A DNA stretch of 64,000 nucleotides from Martinezella hainanensis (GCF_900094555.1 NZ_FMAC01000001.1:620001-684000), one strand, 5' to 3'; counted from the first letter of the stretch, positions 43,596-52,413 are shown. The notes: generated from the letters alone by a model not told the origin. Numbers and translations: made by a program.

Positions 43596-44087
43596 ATGAA
43601 CGATAAACCATCGGTGATCAGGGAAACGGATGGGGATGCGCGCATTCAGGCGCGCAACCTCATGAACAAAGCCGCACATGCGGCTTTGGCCGTCATAGAC
43701 CCCGAAACCGGCTTTCCCTCCGTCAGCCGCGTCCTGGTCGCCATGGATGCCGACGGCGCTCCGGTCATTCTGGTCTCCGGTCTCTCCTCACATACCAAGG
43801 CTTTGATGAAGGACAGCCGTGCTTCGACGCTCTTTGGCGATCCGGGCAAGGGCGACCCTCTCGCTCATCCGCGACTGACCTTGCGCTGCAGCGCGGAGCG
43901 CATCGATCGGCAAAGTCAAGCTCACGATCGCATTCGAACGCTCTTTCTGGATCGTCACCCGAAATCCAAGCTCTATATCGACTTCCCGGATTTCTGCTTC
44001 TTCCGCCTCGTTCCGCTCGATGCCAGCCTGAACGGAGGCTTCGGAAGGGCTTATATCTTGTCCTCAGAAGACCTGAGGATGCTTTAA
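43596..44087 (+). CDS. Pyridoxamine-5'-phosphate oxidase-like (HugZ-type) protein
   Basis: A 163-residue split-barrel flavin-binding protein. AHAALAVIDPETGFPSVSRV and VSGLSSHTKALMKDSRAS match pyridoxamine-phosphate-oxidase-like proteins, particularly the HugZ-type group that binds haem. It could bind FMN, haem or F420-like cofactors; the sequence does not decide. ATG 43596 has GGAG five bases upstream; ATG 43584 has none. It follows choV closely and may be cotranscribed, though a link to choline is not known. Confidence 0.8.
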   Translation: MNDKPSVIRETDGDARIQARNLMNKAAHAALAVIDPETGFPSVSRVLVAMDADGAPVILVSGLSSHTKALMKDSRASTLFGDPGKGDPLAHPRLTLRCSAERIDRQSQAHDRIRTLFLDRHPKSKLYIDFPDFCFFRLVPLDASLNGGFGRAYILSSEDLRML

Positions 44088-44454
44088 ACCGAAACCAAAA
44101 TCCGGCTGCAATAAAATCATACAATAGTGCGAGAATTAGTAGGTCGACAGCCTGACGTAGAAACGGCCAATATAGGCAGGTTGCAAATCCGCTGTGACCA
44201 AAATTGGCATATTTGCGGCTCCGAAACGATAAGAATCGACCTATTTTGGTCTAATTAAGCCCCCGGATGGGACGTTGGGGACCTTCACGTTATCGCCGAT
44301 GCGTCATACGTACATACCTAAAACAGCATACTCGATACCTTAAATTTAGGTATATACAATCTTCGACCCCTCTTGGTATTGTTAGATATCGGTTAGGGCC
44401 GGGTTGGAAATAGCACAGTTTCTGATGTACGCTCCGCATTGGGAAGATTAACAG
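44088..44454. other. Intergenic region upstream of the NolR-like gene
   Basis: No gene is supported in these 367 bases. GACCAAAAT (44196-44204) and ATTTTGGTC (44243-44251) are exact inverted repeats about 38 bases apart. The palindrome ATACCTTAAATTTAGGTAT (44335-44353) and the related ATACCTAAAA (44314-44323) lie closer to the gene. Other short palindromes occur here too. Confidence 0.5.
44345..44360 (+). promoter_or_regulatory. NolR-consensus box
   Basis: TTTAG-N9-AT matches the published NolR site (A/T)TTAG-N9-A(T/A). It overlaps the 19-base near-palindrome 44335-44353 and lies 95 bases before the regulator ATG, so autoregulation is likely. Confidence 0.5.
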
Positions 44455-44772
44455 ATGAAGACAAGAGATTTGGCCGAACACTCTAATGTTGCGGCAGCAT
44501 TATTATCAGCAATGGCGAACCCGAAGCGTCTTTTGATCCTTTGCAGTCTTGTTAAGGGTGAAGTTCCTGTTGGCGTTCTTGCCAATCAGGTCGGACTGAG
44601 CCAATCAGCACTTTCGCAGCATCTTTCGAAGCTTCGCGCTCAGAAGCTGGTCAAGACGCGTCGTGACGCTCAAACGATTTACTACTCCAGCACATCGGAA
44701 TCCGTGATCCGTGTTCTCGAAACGCTGGAAGACATTTATTGCGAGCCGGAAAAAAGTAGATCGGCTGCTTAA
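44455..44772 (+). CDS. nolR: NolR-like ArsR family transcriptional regulator
   Basis: A 105-residue winged-helix regulator. FLSAMANPKRLLIL-type sequence (here LLSAMANPKRLLILCSLVKG), VGLSQSALSQHLSKLRAQKL and RRDAQTIYYSS match the core of NolR, the rhizobial regulator of nodulation, conjugation and stress genes, closely. No metal-binding cysteine motif (CVC) is present, as expected for NolR. It is somewhat shorter than the NolR I remember, so it could be a paralogue. GGAAG precedes the ATG. Its promoter contains a NolR-type box. Confidence 0.75.
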   Translation: MKTRDLAEHSNVAAALLSAMANPKRLLILCSLVKGEVPVGVLANQVGLSQSALSQHLSKLRAQKLVKTRRDAQTIYYSSTSESVIRVLETLEDIYCEPEKSRSAA

Positions 44773-44873
44773 GAGCCTTAAATAGCTCAAGGCCTGTCGA
44801 CAGACGATCCGTGGGGGACACTTTAGACCCTGAAAGATCGACTTGCTTTCATTACCAGGTGTTTTACTGCTTT

Positions 44874-44905
44874 AACTGGCAAATCTTCGGATTTGCCAGT
44901 TTTTT
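44874..44905 (+). terminator. Terminator of the NolR-like gene
   Basis: AACTGGCAAATC pairs with GATTTGCCAGTT around a TTCG tetraloop and is followed by five further T. It is a strong rho-independent terminator about 100 bases after the stop. Confidence 0.93.
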
Positions 44906-45126
44906 CATGTCCGGACGAGCCCACGGCGCGCCTGCCGACACGTCCTCGCCAGTGCGTGAATACGCAACAATCCAATCCCTGCCGGACCGCTTGCCTCCCT
45001 TCTCCGACCCCATCTTTGCCTTGACGCAAAAGGGTCGGCTGATAATTTGACCAAGCAGTAAATATAATCGCGCGGCGCGGCGCCGCAGTCGGGAAATCGG
45101 CCCCCGAATGGCCATTGGAGAACAGC

Positions 45127-46455
45127 ATGTCGGACCGTTTGAATGCCACCCCTAACGATTTGCGCGCCTTCTGGATGCCGTTTACGGCCAACCGTCAGTT
45201 CAAGAAGGAACCGCGCCTCTTCGTCAGCGCCAAGGATATGTACTACACCACCCATGACGGCCGGCAGGTACTGGACGGAACTGCGGGCCTGTGGTGCGTC
45301 AACGCGGGGCACTGCCGCCCGAAGATTACCGAAGCGATCGGCCAGCAGGCAGGTGAGCTCGACTATGCTCCCGCCTTTCAGCTCGGCCACCCGAAGGCTT
45401 TCGAGCTGGCGAACCGCCTGGTGGATATTGCCCCTGAGGGGCTTGACCACGTTCTTTACACGAATTCCGGCTCGGAATCGGTTGAGACGGCTCTGAAGAT
45501 TGCGCTTGCCTACCATCGCGTAAAGGGTAACGGCTCGCGCTTCCGTCTCATCGGCCGCGAGCGCGGCTATCACGGCGTCAACTTCGGCGGCATTTCCGTC
45601 GGCGGCATCGTCACGAACCGCAAGATGTTCGGCACGCTGCTGACGGGCGTCGATCACATGCCGCATACGCATCTTCCCGGCAAGAATGCCTTCACGCGCG
45701 GCGAGCCCGAGCATGGCGGCGATATCGCCAGCGAGCTGGAGCGTATCGTCACGCTGCATGACGCCTCGACCATCGCTGCCGTCATCGTCGAGCCGGTTGC
45801 GGGCTCCACCGGCGTCCTCATCCCACCGAAGGGCTACCTGCAGAAGCTGCGTGAAATCTGCACCAAGCACGGCATCCTGTTGATCTTCGACGAAGTCATC
45901 ACCGGCTTCGGCCGCCTCGGCACCCCCTTTGCCGCTCAGTATTACGATGTGAAGCCGGACATGATCACCACGGCCAAGGGCCTGACCAACGGCGTCATCC
46001 CGATGGGTGCGGTTTTCGTCACCTCTGAAATCCATGACGCCTTCATGCAGGGACCCGAGCACATGATCGAGTTCTTCCACGGCTATACCTATTCCGGCAA
46101 TCCGATCGCGTCGGCTGCGGCGCTTGCGACGCTCGATACTTACAAGGAAGAAGGCTTGCTCACCCGCGCCGCCGAACTTTCCGACTACTGGGCCGACGCT
46201 CTGCACTCCCTGAAAGACTGCCCGAACGTCATCGACATCAGAAACACCGGCCTGATTGGCGCCATCGAGCTCGACCCGATCGCCGGCGAACCCACCAAGC
46301 GCGCCTTCACCGCCTTCCTGAAGGCCTATGAAAAGGGCCTCCTGATCCGCACCACCGGCGACATCATCGCGCTTTCACCGCCGCTGATCATCGAAAAGCA
46401 CCATATCGACGAGCTGTTCGGCAAGCTTCGCGAGATCTTGCAGAATAATATCTGA
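45127..46455 (+). CDS. Class III aminotransferase (omega-amino acid:pyruvate type)
   Basis: A 442-residue PLP enzyme. The lysine that binds PLP is in TTAKGLTNG, the Asp contacting the pyridine is in LLIFDEVITGFGR, and YTNSGSESVETALKIA is the phosphate-binding region. The start region MSDRLNATPNDLRAFWMPFT and overall length match beta-alanine/omega-amino acid:pyruvate aminotransferases. The usual role is transfer from beta-alanine or taurine-like amines to pyruvate. ATG 45127 has GGAG seven bases upstream. The precise substrate is inferred from family. Confidence 0.9.
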   Translation: MSDRLNATPNDLRAFWMPFTANRQFKKEPRLFVSAKDMYYTTHDGRQVLDGTAGLWCVNAGHCRPKITEAIGQQAGELDYAPAFQLGHPKAFELANRLVDIAPEGLDHVLYTNSGSESVETALKIALAYHRVKGNGSRFRLIGRERGYHGVNFGGISVGGIVTNRKMFGTLLTGVDHMPHTHLPGKNAFTRGEPEHGGDIASELERIVTLHDASTIAAVIVEPVAGSTGVLIPPKGYLQKLREICTKHGILLIFDEVITGFGRLGTPFAAQYYDVKPDMITTAKGLTNGVIPMGAVFVTSEIHDAFMQGPEHMIEFFHGYTYSGNPIASAAALATLDTYKEEGLLTRAAELSDYWADALHSLKDCPNVIDIRNTGLIGAIELDPIAGEPTKRAFTAFLKAYEKGLLIRTTGDIIALSPPLIIEKHHIDELFGKLREILQNNI

Positions 46456-46516
46456 GGCTCATATCGCAGCACCTCGCCTTAATAAGGCAAAGTGTATCGG
46501 TGAATTCGAGGGCGTC

Positions 46517-46557
46517 CCCTCTCCCCGCCTGCGGGGAGAGGGTTAGGGTGAGGGGCT
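46517..46557 (+). repeat. REP-like palindrome, copy 1
   Basis: CCCTCTCCCCGC, a two-base loop and its complement form a 12-base-pair stem, followed by a tail TTAGGGTGAGGGGC. It lies between the aminotransferase and the DUF559 gene. Confidence 0.85.
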
Positions 46558-46576
46558 TTTCCCAACGGACCATGAG

Positions 46577-46981
46577 ATGCGCGGCCCAGAACCTAAAACA
46601 ACAAATCGCGCACGCAGCCTTCGGCAAGCGGATAATGATGCCGAAGCAAAACTTTGGACGGAACTTCGTAGCCGACGACTGAATGGTTTCAAATTCGTTC
46701 GGCAGTTTCCGATCGGTCCCTATTTTGCCGATTTTGCCTGCCGTGAGCGAACCTTGGTCATCGAGATTGATGGTAGCCAACATGCAAATAGTAAGCGCGA
46801 CGCCATTCGCGATGAATTCATGACTACAGAGGGCTGGTCTGTCGCGCGCTTCTGGAATGTTGATGTGCTTAGAGCCATGCCATCCGTCCTCGAAACCATC
46901 GTGGCCATCTGCGAAGGCAGATTGACAGAAGCCGTAGCGGCTCGTGACTTCAAGTTTCTTCCGACCGTGCCTCTGAAATAG
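46577..46981 (+). CDS. DUF559 endonuclease-like protein
   Basis: A 134-residue protein of the DUF559 group, related to very-short-patch-repair endonucleases (PD-(D/E)XK fold). Fold features are NDAEAKLWTELRSRRL, FKFVRQFPIGPYFADFAC and VIEIDGSQHA, the last holding likely metal-binding Glu and Asp. The start is ATG 46577; the stop touches the next repeat. Codons are plainer and the composition lower in GC than neighbours. It sits between inverted copies of a REP-like palindrome, so it may be part of a mobile unit. Function unproven. Confidence 0.8.
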   Translation: MRGPEPKTTNRARSLRQADNDAEAKLWTELRSRRLNGFKFVRQFPIGPYFADFACRERTLVIEIDGSQHANSKRDAIRDEFMTTEGWSVARFWNVDVLRAMPSVLETIVAICEGRLTEAVAARDFKFLPTVPLK

Positions 46982-47020
46982 CCCCTCACCCCGGCCCTCT
47001 CCCCGCAAGCGGGGAGAGGG
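46981..47020 (-). repeat. REP-like palindrome, copy 2, inverted
   Basis: The tail GCCCCTCACCCC comes first and a 12-base-pair stem CCCTCTCCCCGC with AA loop follows, so this copy is in the opposite orientation to copy 1 and starts at the last base of the DUF559 stop codon. Confidence 0.85.
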
Positions 47021-47071
47021 GGTTCTATCGAATGCTCGAAACACAGCTCTATCAACACATTCGGGCAGATC

Positions 47072-47111
47072 CCCTCTCCTCGTAGAACGAGGAGAGGGTT
47101 AGGGTGAGAGG
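47072..47111 (+). repeat. REP-like palindrome, copy 3, with compensatory changes
   Basis: CCCTCTCCTCGT, a three-base loop and ACGAGGAGAGGG form a perfect 12-base-pair stem followed by the tail TTAGGGTGAGAGG, same orientation as copy 1. Relative to copy 1, two stem pairs are changed on both arms, keeping pairing. It lies in the leader of adenine deaminase. Confidence 0.85.
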
Positions 47112-47145
47112 CAATACGGAATCACACCGAATGCAGGAAAGCATC

Positions 47146-48843
47146 ATGACCACCAAACTCGAACGCTATATCGACCAAGGCGTCGGCCGGGAACCCGCGG
47201 ATATCGTTTTGAAAAACGGCCGCTTCTTCGATCTGGTGACGGGCGAGCTGGTGGCCTCGGATATCGCCATTTGCGGCGATCGCATCGTCGGCACCTGTGG
47301 CAACTATCAGGGTCGTGAAGAGATCGACATTGCTGGCCGCATCGTCGTGCCGGGTTTCATCGATACCCATCTCCATATCGAATCCTCGCTGGTAACCCCG
47401 CTTGAGTTCGATCGCTGCGTCCTGCCCTATGGCGTCACCACCGTCATCTGCGACCCACACGAGATCGCCAACGTGCTCGGCACGGAAGGCATCCGCTACT
47501 TCCTGGACTGTTCGCTGGAAACCATCATGGATATCCGCGTCCAGCTTTCCTCCTGCGTGCCGGCGACGCATCTGGAAACCTCGGGCGCCAATCTGCCGAT
47601 CGAAGCTCTCCTGCCCTTCCGCAATCATCCGCAGGTGATCGGCCTTGCCGAATTCATGAATTTCCCCGGCGTGATCCATAAGGATCCCATCTGCATGGCG
47701 AAGCTCGAAGCCTTCCAGGGCGGACACATCGACGGCCATGCCCCCCTGCTGCGCGGCAACGATCTCAACGGCTATCTCGCCGCCGGTATCCGCACCGAGC
47801 ATGAATCGACCACGGCAGAAGAGGCGCTGGAGAAGATCCGCAAAGGCATGCACGTACTGGTGCGCGAGGGCTCCGTTTCCAAGGATCTGCATGCGCTGAT
47901 GCCGATCATCACCGAGCGCCTGTCACCCCATCTCGCCCTTTGCACCGACGACCGCAATCCGCTCGACATCGCCGAACAGGGCCATCTCGATTACATGATC
48001 CGCACGGCGATCGTGCACGGCGTCGAACCGCTGGCAATCTATCGCGCTGCCTCCATATCCGCCGCCCGCGCTTTCGGCCTGCGGGATCGCGGCCTGGTGG
48101 CGCCCGGCTGGCGCGCCGATCTCGTCGTCATCGACAGCCTTGAGAACTGCAGGGCCGAGATCGTCTTCTCCGCTGGCAGACAGGTGACGGCCGAACTCTT
48201 CGCGACCCGCAATGCCATTGCTCCGGTCGGCCTTGATAGCGTCAAGGCCCGCCCGATCAATGCCGCCGATTTCGGCGTGCCGGTCACCGAAGGCGAAAGC
48301 TCCGTCATCGGCGTGACACCCGGCAAGATCATCACCGAACATCGCCGCTATCGCCTGCCGACCAAGGGCAACCAGACCGATATCGATCTCGGCAACGACA
48401 TCATCAAGGTCGCCGTCGTCGAGCGGCACGGCAAGAACGGCAACCATGCAAACGGTTTCGTCCAGGGGTTTGGATTGAAGAAAGGCGCCATCGCCTCGAC
48501 CGTCGGTCATGACAGCCACAATATCTGCGTCGTTGGCGTCAACGAGGATGACATGGCGCTTGCCGCCAATCGCCTGAGCGATATCAACGGCGGTTTCGTC
48601 GTTGTCGAGGATGGCGTCGTGACATGCGAAATTGCCCTGCCGGTCGCAGGCCTGATGAGCCTCGAACCCTATGAGAGCGTGCGCGATACGCTGCATCACC
48701 TGCGCCAGGCGGCCTATGCGCTCGGCGCAACGCTGCAGGAACCTTTCCTGCAGCTCGCCTTCCTGCCCCTGCCCGTCATCCCGCATCTGAAGATATCGGA
48801 CCGGGGCCTTGTCGATGTCGACAAGTTCATGCTGATCGGCTGA
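47146..48843 (+). CDS. ade: Adenine deaminase
   Basis: Converts adenine to hypoxanthine in purine salvage. 565 residues, of the amidohydrolase-type (AdeC/YicP) family. Metal-binding motifs [11 protein letters not shown] and [13 protein letters not shown] are present, and an HGKNG-like region lies in the second half. ATG 47146 (MTTKLERY) has AGGAAA upstream; earlier starts are less likely. It stops directly against the alpha-glucosidase gene on the other strand, the two stop codons sitting back to back. Confidence 0.93.
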   Translation: MTTKLERYIDQGVGREPADIVLKNGRFFDLVTGELVASDIAICGDRIVGTCGNYQGREEIDIAGRIVVPGFIDTHLHIESSLVTPLEFDRCVLPYGVTTVICDPHEIANVLGTEGIRYFLDCSLETIMDIRVQLSSCVPATHLETSGANLPIEALLPFRNHPQVIGLAEFMNFPGVIHKDPICMAKLEAFQGGHIDGHAPLLRGNDLNGYLAAGIRTEHESTTAEEALEKIRKGMHVLVREGSVSKDLHALMPIITERLSPHLALCTDDRNPLDIAEQGHLDYMIRTAIVHGVEPLAIYRAASISAARAFGLRDRGLVAPGWRADLVVIDSLENCRAEIVFSAGRQVTAELFATRNAIAPVGLDSVKARPINAADFGVPVTEGESSVIGVTPGKIITEHRRYRLPTKGNQTDIDLGNDIIKVAVVERHGKNGNHANGFVQGFGLKKGAIASTVGHDSHNICVVGVNEDDMALAANRLSDINGGFVVVEDGVVTCEIALPVAGLMSLEPYESVRDTLHHLRQAAYALGATLQEPFLQLAFLPLPVIPHLKISDRGLVDVDKFMLIG

Positions 48844-50490
48844 TCAGGCGAGCTTGCCGCAATAGACATCCAGAGCCGCAAGCGCCACCGTCGCTCCAAC
48901 ATCCGCCGTGCCAAACCCCGGCATCGCGATCGTCTTGCCGAGCTTGATATCCTTGGGAAGTGCGACCTTCACCGGCTTGCGGGAGAGATTGAAGACGAAC
49001 AGCAGCGTCTCCCCTCCCTTGGAGCGCGTGAAGGCGAGAACGTCTTCCTCCGTGTCAAGGAAGGTCATGTCGCCATCGCGCAAGGCCGCATGCTCGGCAC
49101 GGAAGGCCAACGTCCGCTGGTAGTGATGCAGCACCGAATCCTCGTCCGCTTCCTGCTTGTCGACGGCGAGCGCCGCATGCTGGTAGGGAACTGGCAGCCA
49201 TGACTTGTCGGCGGCCGTAAAGCCGGCATGGGCGCGGCTCGCCTCCCAGGGCATCGGCGTACGGCATCCGTCGCGTCCCTTGAAGGCCGGCCAGAAGCGA
49301 ATGCCGTAGGGATCGCGCAGATCCTCGAAGGCAAGTTCCGCCTCGGGCAGGCCGAGCTCTTCGCCCTGATAGAGGCAGATCGAGCCGCGCAGGGTTGAGA
49401 GCAGCGAGATCGCGAGCTTGGCGACGCGCGGCTGCTCTTCCTCCGTCTCGGCAAAGCGGCTGACGTGGCGCTGGACGTCGTGGTTGGAAAAGGCCCAGCA
49501 GACCCAGCCGTCGACGACATTGTCCTGGAAATCGCTGACGCAGCGGCGAAAATGCGCTGGCGTGAAATCCGGTCCCAAAAGGTCGAACGTATAGCACATA
49601 TGCAGCTTGTCGCCGCCGCTGGTATAGGCCGCGACCGTCTCCAGCGAGCGTGCTCCGTCGCCCACTTCGCCGACGGTCGTACGGTTCTCGTACTGGTCGA
49701 GCAAGGCTCGGAACCGCTTCAGGAAACCGATATTCTCAGGCTGCGTCTTGTCGTGGAGATGGTTCTGCATCCCGTAGGGATTGCTTTCAGGCGCATCCAG
49801 CCCACCCGTTGCGACGAGCGCCGGCGGATTGTCGCGAAGCTTCTTGTCGCAGAAATAGTAGTTGACCGTATCGAGGCGAAAGCCGTCGACACCGCGGTCG
49901 AGCCAGAATTTCACCGCCGCCAGTACGGCATCCTGGACCTCGGGATGGTGGAAATTCAGGTCCGGCTGCGAGGTGAGGAAGTTGTGCTGGTAATATTGCC
50001 GGCGCACGCCGTCCCATTCCCAGCCGGGACCGCCGAAGATCGACAGCCAGTTGTTCGGCGCCGTGCCGTCCGGCTTCGGATCGGCCCAGACATACCAATC
50101 CGCCTTGGCATTGTCGCGGCTTGCCCGGCTCTCCACGAACCATGGGTGCCGATCCGACGTGTGCGAGATCACCTGGTCGATGATGACCTTGAGCCCCAGC
50201 CCATGCGCCGCCGCCATCATCTCGTCGAAATCGGCAAGCGTACCGAAGATCGGATCGACATCGCAGTAATCGGCGACGTCGTAACCCATATCGGCCATCG
50301 GCGAGGTGAAGAAAGGCGCTAGCCAGATCGCATCAACCCCGAGTGCGGCAATGTGAGGCAGGCGCCGGGTTATCCCCTTGATATCGCCAAGCCCGTTGGC
50401 ATCCGTGTCTTGAAACGACCGCGGATAGACCTGATAGATCACTGCCCCGCGCCACCAGTCGGCTCCCGCCGCTTTACTCGTCGATTTCAT
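48844..50490 (-). CDS. Alpha-glucosidase, GH13 family
   Basis: A 548-residue GH13 hydrolase. The nucleophile Asp is in GFRLDTVNYYF, the acid/base Glu in TVGEVGDG, and the second Asp in SNHDVQRHV; WWRGAVIYQVYPRSF is the usual start. It resembles the AglA alpha-glucosidase of rhizobia, which hydrolyses sucrose, maltose and trehalose. No signal peptide, so cytosolic. ATG 50490 was chosen over the frame opening to 50577. It is divergent from an Opp-type transporter, with an operator-like palindrome between, which suggests joint regulation. Confidence 0.9.
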   Translation of the reverse strand: MKSTSKAAGADWWRGAVIYQVYPRSFQDTDANGLGDIKGITRRLPHIAALGVDAIWLAPFFTSPMADMGYDVADYCDVDPIFGTLADFDEMMAAAHGLGLKVIIDQVISHTSDRHPWFVESRASRDNAKADWYVWADPKPDGTAPNNWLSIFGGPGWEWDGVRRQYYQHNFLTSQPDLNFHHPEVQDAVLAAVKFWLDRGVDGFRLDTVNYYFCDKKLRDNPPALVATGGLDAPESNPYGMQNHLHDKTQPENIGFLKRFRALLDQYENRTTVGEVGDGARSLETVAAYTSGGDKLHMCYTFDLLGPDFTPAHFRRCVSDFQDNVVDGWVCWAFSNHDVQRHVSRFAETEEEQPRVAKLAISLLSTLRGSICLYQGEELGLPEAELAFEDLRDPYGIRFWPAFKGRDGCRTPMPWEASRAHAGFTAADKSWLPVPYQHAALAVDKQEADEDSVLHHYQRTLAFRAEHAALRDGDMTFLDTEEDVLAFTRSKGGETLLFVFNLSRKPVKVALPKDIKLGKTIAMPGFGTADVGATVALAALDVYCGKLA

Positions 50491-50659
50491 CAAACCGCCT
50501 CGATATCGCACAAGGTTCCTCAGTTTGCACACTCGGGCGCAGGCGGCAAGCTGCAATCGGCCATCCGGGAAGTTCAACCAGCGGGCGGATAAATTCGCAG
50601 TATCAATTTTAGAGAATTATCACTATGAAAGTTCACACGCTAAACATGTCCGACTTTTT

Positions 50660-50688
50660 TTGACTTGAAAGCGACGTCGCTTTCGATA
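50660..50688 (+). promoter_or_regulatory. opp promoter with 18-base perfect palindrome
   Basis: TTGACT (50660-50665), a 17-base spacer and TCGATA (50683-50688). The palindrome GAAAGCGACGTCGCTTTC (50667-50684) fills the spacer and enters the -10, as expected for a repressor operator. The regulator is not in the window; LacI or GntR families are candidates. Confidence 0.6.
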
Positions 50689-50781
50689 ACTTCGCGCATT
50701 GACCTGCACGTACGGGTCACCTGCGGATCAAAAACACCCTTGTAAAACAAGGACAATAACTCCAGAAAGGTGGGAAAACAT

Positions 50782-52362
50782 ATGGCTCATTTGACCAGGA
50801 AATTTATCGCTGCGGCGTTCGTCAGCACGATATTGAGCGTGTCAGCGCATGCCGCGACCCTCAATATCCACAACGGCGGCGACCCGACTTCGCTCGATCC
50901 GCAAAAAATTTCCGGCGACTGGGAAAACCGCATCGACGGCGATATCTTCGAAGGACTGGTGACCGAAGATCCCAAGGACAATCCAATCCCCGGCCAGGCT
51001 GCAAGCTGGACCATTTCGCCCGATCAGAAGGTCTATACCTTCAAGCTGCGTGACGGCATCAAGTGGTCCGACGGCCAGCCGGTGACGGCACAGGACTTCG
51101 TCTTTGCCTTCCAGCGCCTGATGGACCCGAAGACCGCCGCCCAATACGCCTATCTCCAGTACACGATCCTGAACGCGGAAAAGATCAACAAGGGCGAAAT
51201 CAAGGATCCGACCCAGCTCGGCGTCAAGGCGATCGACGACAAGACGCTGGAAATCACGCTTGAGAACCCCACTCCCTACTTCCTCAACGCCTTGATGCAC
51301 TACACGGCCTATCCGCTGCCGAAGCATGTGGTTGAAGCCAAGGGCGACCAATGGGTCAAGATCGGCAATATCGTCACCAACGGTCCGTACAAGCCCACGG
51401 AATGGGTGCCTGGTTCGCACGTCAGCATGGTCAAGAGTGACCAGTATTACGACGCCAAGGATGTGAAGATCGACAACGTCAACTATTACACGCTGGAAGA
51501 CCAGGCAGCCGCGCTGAAGCGCTACCGTGCCGGCGAGTTCGATATCCTGACGTCGTTCCCCGCAGACCAGTTCGAGTGGATTCAGAAGAATCTTCCCGGC
51601 CAGGCGCATGTGGTTCCGTTCCTTGGCACCTACTACTACGTCTTGAACTCCACCAAGCCGCCCTTCAGCGACAAGCGTGTCCGCCAGGCGCTTTCCATGG
51701 CCGTCAACCGCGAAGTTATTGGCCCGAAGATCCTCGGCACCGGTGAACTGCCATCCTACTCATGGGTGCCGCCGGGCACCGCCAATTATGGCGACCCCGC
51801 CTATGTCAGCTGGAAGGACGAGCCCTACAAGCAGAAGGTTGAAGAGGCCAAGAAGCTTCTGAAGGAAGCCGGCTTCGGCCCTGACCATCCGCTGAAGGCG
51901 CAGCTGCGCTACAATACCAACGACAACCACAAGCGCATCGCCGTTGCGATCGCCGCCATGTGGAAGCCGCTCGGCGTCGATATCGAGCTCTACAACACCG
52001 AAACCAAGGTGCATTACGATGAGATGCAGCGCGGTGAAGTGCAGATCGGCCGTGCCGGCTGGCTCGCTGACTACAACGACCCGATCAACTTCCTGAACCT
52101 TCTGTCGACCGGCGTCGAGATGAACTACGGCCGCTGGAGCAACAAGGATTACGATGCCCTCATCAAGCAGGGCAATGAAGAGATCGATCTGAAGAAGCGC
52201 GCCGAAATCTACAAGAAGGCCGAACAGCTGGCCCTCGACGACAGCGCCGCAATCCCGATCTACTACTACGTTTCCCAGAACATCGTCGCCCCGAAGGTCC
52301 AGGGCTTCGTCGACAATATCCAGGACATCCACCGCACGCGCTGGCTGTCGATCAAAGAATAA
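50782..52362 (+). CDS. oppA: Peptide/oligopeptide ABC transporter substrate-binding protein
   Basis: A 526-residue SBP_bac_5 family protein. Signal peptide (STILSVSAHAA) then LNIHNGGDPTSLDPQKISGD, WSDGQPVTAQDFVFAFQRL and NSTKPPFSDKRVRQALSMAVNRE, all family hallmarks. These proteins bind peptides, but relatives take sugars, opines and other solutes. The divergent alpha-glucosidase and the following sugar kinase leave the real ligand open. ATG 50782 was preferred over GTG 50770. A strong hairpin follows the stop. Confidence 0.92.
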   Translation: MAHLTRKFIAAAFVSTILSVSAHAATLNIHNGGDPTSLDPQKISGDWENRIDGDIFEGLVTEDPKDNPIPGQAASWTISPDQKVYTFKLRDGIKWSDGQPVTAQDFVFAFQRLMDPKTAAQYAYLQYTILNAEKINKGEIKDPTQLGVKAIDDKTLEITLENPTPYFLNALMHYTAYPLPKHVVEAKGDQWVKIGNIVTNGPYKPTEWVPGSHVSMVKSDQYYDAKDVKIDNVNYYTLEDQAAALKRYRAGEFDILTSFPADQFEWIQKNLPGQAHVVPFLGTYYYVLNSTKPPFSDKRVRQALSMAVNREVIGPKILGTGELPSYSWVPPGTANYGDPAYVSWKDEPYKQKVEEAKKLLKEAGFGPDHPLKAQLRYNTNDNHKRIAVAIAAMWKPLGVDIELYNTETKVHYDEMQRGEVQIGRAGWLADYNDPINFLNLLSTGVEMNYGRWSNKDYDALIKQGNEEIDLKKRAEIYKKAEQLALDDSAAIPIYYYVSQNIVAPKVQGFVDNIQDIHRTRWLSIKE

Positions 52363-52371
52363 TTGGGAACA

Positions 52372-52403
52372 GGCTCCCTCCCGGACACAACCGGGAGGGA
52401 GCC
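52372..52403 (+). terminator. Intercistronic hairpin after oppA
   Basis: GGCTCCCTCCCGG pairs perfectly with CCGGGAGGGAGCC, a 13-base-pair stem with a six-base loop. It starts ten bases after the oppA stop. No T-run follows, so it is more likely an mRNA 3' stabiliser than a full terminator. Confidence 0.6.
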
Positions 52404-52413
52404 GTCTAAGACC

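Noticed and set aside
44905..46206. A 433-codon minus-strand frame opposite the aminotransferase
   Set aside because: The aminotransferase on the plus strand has every catalytic motif. The minus-strand product has no recognisable family and is an antisense shadow.
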